From: Halanaerobium sp046541575
GTDB lineage: Bacteria; Bacillota; Halanaerobiia; Halanaerobiales; Halanaerobiaceae
Length of the DNA: 26,847 bases
Direction of reading: 5' to 3'
NCBI GenBank assembly: GCA_046541575.1
Contig: JBKHDA010000028.1
Coordinates: forward strand, 1-26,847
Both the position numbers and the translations under genes were made by a program. Below, piece by piece: positions 22,743 through 26,847 of the stretch (positions are counted from its first letter, which is position 1; each line of letters opens with the position of its first letter). Under the pieces are notes generated by a model. That model had not been told where the DNA came from and made no database searches. It worked only from the letters and a program-made list of their open reading frames with translations.

Positions 22743-24098
22743 TTAATCGTTCAGCTTTAATAAAGCCACTGATTCTATATGATAGGTCTGGGGAAATAAA
22801 TCTACAGGCTGAACTTCAAGCAGCTGATATTTTTGCTTTAAACTTTTGAGATCTCTAGCCTGAGTGGCAGGATTACAGGAAATATAAATTATTTTTTTAA
22901 TTTCATTTTCCAAAAGCAGCTTAACTGTTTTTTCATCTAATCCTTTTCGGGGTGGGTCAAAAATAATTGTATCGATCTGATCTTTTTCTAAAATTTCCGG
23001 AAGTTTATCTTCAACGAGTCCCTGCCTAAATTCTACATTAGTAATATTATTTAAGTCAGCATTTTCCCTGGCATCTTTAACAGCAGATTTTAAAGATTCC
23101 ACTGCATATATTTTTTCTACCTGATCTGCCAGATAAAGTGCAATACTGCCTGTACCAGAAAAGGCATCGACTACTCTGGCACTCTGATTATCTCCGAGGA
23201 ATTCTGCTGCAGTATCATATAATTTTTGAGCCTGCATAGTATTAACCTGAAAAAATGACCTGGCAGAAATCAAAAAAGCTGTTTTTCCAATATATTCAGT
23301 TATTTTATTTTCACCTGCTAATAGTATATCTTCTTTACCAAAAATAACATTGGTGTTCTGATTATTAATATTTTGTACTACACCCTTCAGCTCCGGAATT
23401 TTACGCATTAAGGTCCTGGCAATTAAATTCTTATCTATAAAATCATCACCATTGGTAACCATGACCAGTAATGCCTGATTGGTGCAGCTGCCGACCCTAA
23501 TTACCAGATGCCGCAGCAGCCCCTGCAGAGTATTTTCATTATATACACTTAACTGAAATTTATTTAATTCTTCCAGAGTTATTCTTAAAATCCTGTTAAT
23601 TAAAGGATGCTGAATCAGACAGTTATGATTGGGAACGATATCGTGGCTTCCCCTTTTATAAAAACCAGCAGTTATCTGCTCATCCTCTTTTATTTTTAAA
23701 GGGAATTGCGCTTTATTTCGGTAGCGAAAATCGTCATCTGCAGCCAGCACATCCCTTAATTTAAAATCTTCAACTTCTGCTATGCGTTTAATTAGCTGTT
23801 TAATATTATTCTTTTTAAACTCCAGCTCTTTTTGATAATTAATATGCTGCAGCTGACAGCCTCCACATTCATTATAAACCGGACAGGGAGCTTTAGTTCT
23901 GCCAGCTCCAGCTTCAATTACTTCTATTAACTTTGCAAAAGCATAGTCTTTTTTTATTTTAGTGATTTTTGCTTTTACCAGATCCCCCGGCAGGGTCAGG
24001 GAAATAAAAACGGCCATCCCATTTTCTGCTCTGGCCACTCCATCTCCTCCATGGGCTAAATCTTCTATTTTAAAAGTTTTAATCTCACCTTTTTTCAA
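22743..24098 (-). CDS. rlmD: 23S rRNA (uracil-5-)-methyltransferase, RlmD/RumA family
   Basis: The protein (about 451 aa) makes 5-methyluridine in RNA from S-adenosylmethionine. A TRAM domain (about 1-65) is followed by an Fe-S signature, CPVYNECGGCQLQH, with a fourth Cys near 160 (NHNCLIQH). The methyltransferase domain shows VVDAFSGTGSIALYLA (SAM binding), IIFDPPRKGLD and IYISCNPATQ with the catalytic cysteine. GTG at 24107 sits too close to GAGGAG; TTG at 24098 has 8-nt spacing and is my choice. Firmicute members can modify two sites (RlmCD type) and I cannot tell which from sequence. It is transcribed alone. Confidence 0.92.
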   Translation of the reverse strand: MKKGEIKTFKIEDLAHGGDGVARAENGMAVFISLTLPGDLVKAKITKIKKDYAFAKLIEVIEAGAGRTKAPCPVYNECGGCQLQHINYQKELEFKKNNIKQLIKRIAEVEDFKLRDVLAADDDFRYRNKAQFPLKIKEDEQITAGFYKRGSHDIVPNHNCLIQHPLINRILRITLEELNKFQLSVYNENTLQGLLRHLVIRVGSCTNQALLVMVTNGDDFIDKNLIARTLMRKIPELKGVVQNINNQNTNVIFGKEDILLAGENKITEYIGKTAFLISARSFFQVNTMQAQKLYDTAAEFLGDNQSARVVDAFSGTGSIALYLADQVEKIYAVESLKSAVKDARENADLNNITNVEFRQGLVEDKLPEILEKDQIDTIIFDPPRKGLDEKTVKLLLENEIKKIIYISCNPATQARDLKSLKQKYQLLEVQPVDLFPQTYHIESVALLKLND

Positions 24099-24248
24099 AA
24101 TTGGCACTCCTCTATAAGAAAAATTATTATTTCATTCATATAAAAGTTTATCATAAAAAACTCCTGCTTATCAAGCCAGCTTTACAGGCTGCTGCTTCTA
24201 TGTTAGAATTATTTGATAGAATATTTATGATTTAGAAACAATTTTAAT

Positions 24249-24276
24249 TTGTTTGAGCTTTAAATTTTAATAAAAT
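24249..24276 (+). promoter_or_regulatory. Candidate promoter of the AEC transporter gene
   Basis: TTGTTT (24249-24254), 16 bp, TAAAAT (24271-24276), then AAGGAGG at 24290-24296. Confidence 0.4.
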
Positions 24277-24303
24277 GAGTAATTTACATAAGGAGGCAGC
24301 CAA

Positions 24304-25233
24304 TTGAATTTTCAGGTCGTATTTAGCCGAATCATATCATTATTTCTGTTAATTGCTGTCGGCTATTTTCTCAGGCGCAGTAAACATTTAGATAAAAAAG
24401 AAACCGGTGCAATCTCAAAGCTGCTTTTAGATATAATCCTGCCGGCAATGTTAATCTCTTCTCTTCAAATTGATATAACTATTAAAATGCTGGGAGATTT
24501 TAAAGATTTATTTTTATACTGGATTGGTTTTTATTTAATTTTGATAATTCTTGCTTCAATTTTATCCAGATTATTTCCTGTTTCAAAAGATAAAAAATTA
24601 ATAATTAAGTTTTTCCTGATTTTTGGTAATGTAGGGTATATGGGACTGCCTGTAATAGATGTAATTTTCCCTGAAAATGGTATTTTCTTCGGCTCTATTG
24701 GAATAGTAGTCTTTCATATCTTTTTATGGACTTATGGAGTCAGTATCTTTTCCAAAAAAAATGAGGGAAAAAAGATTAAATTAAGAAAGATTTTTAATAA
24801 CGGGGTAGCTGCAATTATAATTGGCTTATTTTTAATGTTAACAGGTATTAAACTTCCGGCAGTAATTATGACAGCTGTTGATATGCTGGCAGAAGCTACT
24901 TTTCCGCTTTCAATGCTTGTCATCGGCAGCGGCCTGGCCCAGATTAAAATATCTGATATCTTTAAAGATTTAAGTATTATTACTTATTCAGCTTTAAAAT
25001 TATTAGTCATCCCAACTGCAGCTTTTATGTTTTTAAATTATTATAAAGTTACTGATCCAATTCGGAGTATATTAATTTTGCAGATAGCAATGCCTGCTGC
25101 TGCCAATGGCGTCATTTTCGCTGAAAGATACAAACGCAATTATGTTTTTGCAGCTGAGACTCTTTTTTTATCGACTTTAATGGCTGCATTCAGCATTCCT
25201 GCAATTTCATATTTTATAACCTATTTTAAATAA
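24304..25233 (+). CDS. AEC-family (auxin efflux carrier-like) transporter
   Basis: The 309-aa membrane protein has about ten hydrophobic segments in two sets of five, the layout of the AEC/PIN-like family. Recognisable stretches are SLFLLIAVGYFLRR near 12-25, ISKLLLDIILPAMLISSLQI near 38-57, GNVGYMGLPVIDVIF near 109-123 and IAMPAAANGVIFAERY near 263-278. Bacterial members move organic acids such as malate, or amino acids; the substrate here is unknown. The start is TTG at 24304, 7 nt after AAGGAGG, and no ATG lies nearby in frame. It is one of few plus-strand genes and seems to be a single-gene unit followed by a decayed MATE gene. Confidence 0.88.
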   Translation: MNFQVVFSRIISLFLLIAVGYFLRRSKHLDKKETGAISKLLLDIILPAMLISSLQIDITIKMLGDFKDLFLYWIGFYLILIILASILSRLFPVSKDKKLIIKFFLIFGNVGYMGLPVIDVIFPENGIFFGSIGIVVFHIFLWTYGVSIFSKKNEGKKIKLRKIFNNGVAAIIIGLFLMLTGIKLPAVIMTAVDMLAEATFPLSMLVIGSGLAQIKISDIFKDLSIITYSALKLLVIPTAAFMFLNYYKVTDPIRSILILQIAMPAAANGVIFAERYKRNYVFAAETLFLSTLMAAFSIPAISYFITYFK

Positions 25234-25255
25234 TCGATAAATTGAGCAAATTAAA

Positions 25256-25553
25256 ATGGGAAGTGAGTATATAAAAATAATTCTGATTGGTTCTACTTCT
25301 ATGTTTTTTTCATGATCAGTAATAATATACTGCGGAGAGAGGTAAATATATTTACTCCTATGTAGCAATGCTGATAAGCTCGATTCTGAATATTATTCTT
25401 GACTCCTTTCTAATTTATAGCCTCTGGATTTTTACTGAAATGGGAGTAGCAGCTGCTGTTGTTGTAACAGTTGCAGCCATTATAATAACAGGCTCTGTCT
25501 GGTTAAGAAAGAAGTTCAGAAAAGTTTATGCTAAAATGGAAAAATCCGCATAA
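25256..25553 (+). pseudogene. Decayed MATE-family efflux transporter fragment
   Basis: From ATG at 25256 one frame reads MGSEYIKIILIGSTSMFFS, UGA, then SVIIYCGER and a stop. A second frame continues from about 25335 as GKYIYSYVAMLISSILNIIL, DSFLIYSLWIF, TEMGVAAAVVVTVAA, ending at TAA 25551. Joined, this matches the middle of MATE transporters: a membrane helix, an RGxG-type loop, the NIILDxxxI helix and GVxxAxxxT. The gene lacks about 130 N-terminal residues and most of the C-terminal half, and has a nonsense codon and a frameshift. The last 20 residues (WLRKKFRKVYAKMEKSA) may be the original C-terminus, joined by an internal deletion. No function is expected. Confidence 0.6.
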
Positions 25554-25579
25554 AAAAGAGGAGCCGCTGAGGCTCCTCT
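25552..25579 (-). terminator. Terminator after the ArsR-type gene
   Basis: On the minus strand AGAGGAGCC pairs perfectly with GGCTCCTCT across 5 nt and is followed by a T6 run. It begins 18 bp after the ArsR stop codon. Confidence 0.88.
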
Positions 25580-25597
25580 ACATATTTAAATTTATGG

Positions 25598-25927
25598 CTA
25601 TTTATCTAGATTTAGTCTGCTTAAAACTTTTACAACTTTTTCAGCCTGCTCATCAACCACATAATAATTTCTTTCCAGTCCATTTCTTTCACTACTTAAG
25701 ATATCAGCCTCTCTCAATTTAGCTAAATGCTGAGATAAAGTTGACTGGGGTATATTTAAGCACTGCTGCATTTCCGAAACATTACAACCTTCCTCTTTCA
25801 TTAAACCTTTGACTATTGCCAGACGAACAGGATGAGCCAGAGCTTTTAATAAATCAGATTCTGCTTCTAAAGCTTTTAAGTTTTCTTTTAATACCTCTGC
25901 TGCATTTTCATTTGTAAAAAAAGGCAT
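25598..25927 (-). CDS. ArsR-family winged-helix repressor
   Basis: The 109-aa protein has the ArsR fold: LLKALAHPVRLAIVKGLM, then NVSEMQQCLNIPQSTLSQHL as the recognition helix-turn-helix, and a wing RNGLERNYYVV. Only two cysteines are present, Cys48 and Cys56, flanking the first HTH helix. This is not the ELCVCDL arsenic motif. They could be a redox or persulfide switch, or bind metal. ATG at 25927 follows GGAGG. Longer starts at 25942 and 25981 are less likely, since the promoter -10 lies at 25961-25966. The MBL-rhodanese gene upstream suggests a BigR/SqrR-like role in sulfide control; this is inference. Confidence 0.87.
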   Translation of the reverse strand: MPFFTNENAAEVLKENLKALEAESDLLKALAHPVRLAIVKGLMKEEGCNVSEMQQCLNIPQSTLSQHLAKLREADILSSERNGLERNYYVVDEQAEKVVKVLSRLNLDK

Positions 25928-25960
25928 TTGCCTTACCTCCATTTTTCCTACTTTATCTAA

Positions 25961-25989
25961 ATAATACGATATAGTTAACAAAAAGTCAA
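25961..25989 (-). promoter_or_regulatory. Sigma-A promoter of the ArsR-type gene
   Basis: TTGACT (25989-25984), 17 bp, TATTAT (25966-25961). This excludes the longer start at 25981. Confidence 0.75.
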
Positions 25990-26028
25990 GTTATTTAAAG
26001 AATTTTTTAACAAAGTTTTTGTTTTTGG

Positions 26029-26060
26029 AAAAGAAAAAGGTCCCCTAAAGGACCACTTTT
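26029..26060 (-). terminator. Terminator after the MBL-rhodanese gene
   Basis: On the minus strand GGTCC pairs with GGACC across 6 nt, extended by AAAAG/CTTTT past a small bulge, then TTTTTCTTTTCC. It lies directly after the stop codon at 26063. Confidence 0.75.
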
Positions 26061-26062
26061 CT

Positions 26063-26847
26063 TTAGACAATCGGACAGGTAGTTGAATTCCAGGCAGTTA
26101 AACCACCAAGAACTACTCTCTGATTAATAAAACCTTCATTCTTTAATAAACTTGCTGCTGTCATTGACCTCAAACCACTGCCGCAGAAAATATATAAGGG
26201 AATATCTTCAGGTAGTTTATCACAATGTTCAGGAAGCTGAGTTAAATGAATGTGCTCTGCATTTTTTATCTCTCCTTCTGCTTCCAGCTCATCTTCTGAA
26301 CGAATATCAAGTAAAAACCAGTCTTCAGGATCATTATCTAGCAGTGTACAGAGCTTATCTACAGTAACTGTATTAACAGACTCACTTTTCTTGCCGTCCA
26401 TATGCCAGTTAATAATTCCTCCACTTAAATAGCCAAGAATATTATCATATCCAGTTCTGTATAAGTGTCTGACAGCTTTTTTAGGATACTCACCTTCACT
26501 TACCAGCAAAATATTAGCTCCAACCGGAATAAACCAGCCAACAAAACTGGGAAGATTCTGCAGTGGAATAGAAATTGAGCCAGGCACATGAGCAGCTGCA
26601 TAACTCACCTCAGTTCTTACATCAATAATATAAGTATTATCAACTTCTGCTGCCTCAGCAAACTCAGAAGCTGAAAGAGCAGCCGGCTTCTTATAGTTAG
26701 CTAAAAGTTCCTGCTTAACTAAATTTGATTCTTCCATATTTTTAAAATAAGGTGGATATTCCAGCATTTCACCAACCAGATCAATAAACTCTTCCTTATT
26801 TTCAACCTGCAGCTTGGGATTCAACTTCCTTTCAATTCCAACAGTTG
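26063..26847 (-). CDS. MBL-fold/rhodanese fusion protein, C-terminal part (runs off right edge)
   Basis: The frame is open to the edge of the window, so the start lies outside it; an internal TTG at 26824 is not the start. The first visible residues, TVGIERKLNPKLQ, then MLEYPPYFKNMEESN, match the end of the metallo-beta-lactamase domain in persulfide dioxygenase-type proteins (TIGYERxxNP, PPxYF). Two rhodanese domains follow. The first (about 45-145 of the visible part) has VDNTYIIDVRTEVSYAAAHV, but its active loop reads LLVSEGEYP with Ser where Cys is expected, so it is probably inactive. The second has LLDIRSEDELEAEGEIKNAE and an intact loop IFCGSGLRS. The whole protein probably oxidises or transfers sulfane sulfur in the cytoplasm. 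It lies upstream of the ArsR-type gene on the same strand. Confidence 0.85.
   Translation of the reverse strand, partial: TVGIERKLNPKLQVENKEEFIDLVGEMLEYPPYFKNMEESNLVKQELLANYKKPAALSASEFAEAAEVDNTYIIDVRTEVSYAAAHVPGSISIPLQNLPSFVGWFIPVGANILLVSEGEYPKKAVRHLYRTGYDNILGYLSGGIINWHMDGKKSESVNTVTVDKLCTLLDNDPEDWFLLDIRSEDELEAEGEIKNAEHIHLTQLPEHCDKLPEDIPLYIFCGSGLRSMTAASLLKNEGFINQRVVLGGLTAWNSTTCPIV

Noticed and set aside
25928..25981. Longer N-terminus for the ArsR-type protein
   Set aside because: The strong promoter -10 at 25961-25966 lies inside that extension, and GGAGG fits the ATG at 25927.

Overview
This is a low-GC, mostly minus-strand chromosomal segment from an anaerobic fermentative Firmicute. The closest fit I can offer is a Halanaerobium-like member of the Halanaerobiales. 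This rests on the AT-rich base composition, the Firmicute gene set (YwlG, YlbF, YtqA, TRAP, pyruvate kinase with a C-terminal swivel domain) and an ABC-type solute-binding protein with a plain signal peptide and no lipobox, as expected of a diderm Firmicute. No rRNA, tRNA, CRISPR array, IS element or prophage gene was seen.

Layout. 1-1368: the start of an exported protein gene running off the left edge, then about 830 bp without an intact gene. That gap holds two copies of an activator-type promoter, several hairpins and a decayed CsgG-like fragment. 1369-4907: an operon read right to left (ywlG, an SCP2-like protein, an iron alcohol dehydrogenase) followed by a SARP/BTAD regulator gene. 5018-8589: an unrecognised 334-aa protein, a calcineurin-like phosphoesterase with altered metal motifs, a YtqA-type radical SAM protein and a PHP-domain hydrolase. 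8869-10104: a pyrophosphate-type phosphofructokinase. 10327-12575: a polar amino-acid ABC importer. 12701-16011: a glycolytic operon whose first gene is mtrB (TRAP), then a 58-aa DUF2007-like gene, ATP-type pfkA and pyk. 16086-19442: dnaE. 19469-19750: a NifU-like Fe-S scaffold gene on the plus strand. 19842-24098: ylbF, a YfcE-like phosphodiesterase, a DUF362-ferredoxin protein, an FmdB zinc ribbon, a small membrane protein and an RlmD-family 23S rRNA methyltransferase. 24304-25553: an AEC-family transporter and a MATE efflux remnant on the plus strand. 25598-26847: an ArsR-type repressor and the C-terminal part of a metallo-beta-lactamase/rhodanese fusion running off the right edge.

How the genes fit together. 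The centre is sugar catabolism. The window holds two phosphofructokinases whose diagnostic residues point to different phosphoryl donors (PPi and ATP), plus pyruvate kinase. The ATP enzyme and pyk are co-transcribed behind a tryptophan-responsive RNA-binding protein, from a strong promoter whose -35 lies in a perfect inverted repeat. The right edge looks like a sulfide/persulfide response module. The left edge pairs a SARP-type activator with promoters that carry direct repeats of 11-bp period, the geometry that SARP proteins recognise. Those two regulatory arrangements are the most unusual content. I did not find a wholly new multi-gene defence or mobile system.
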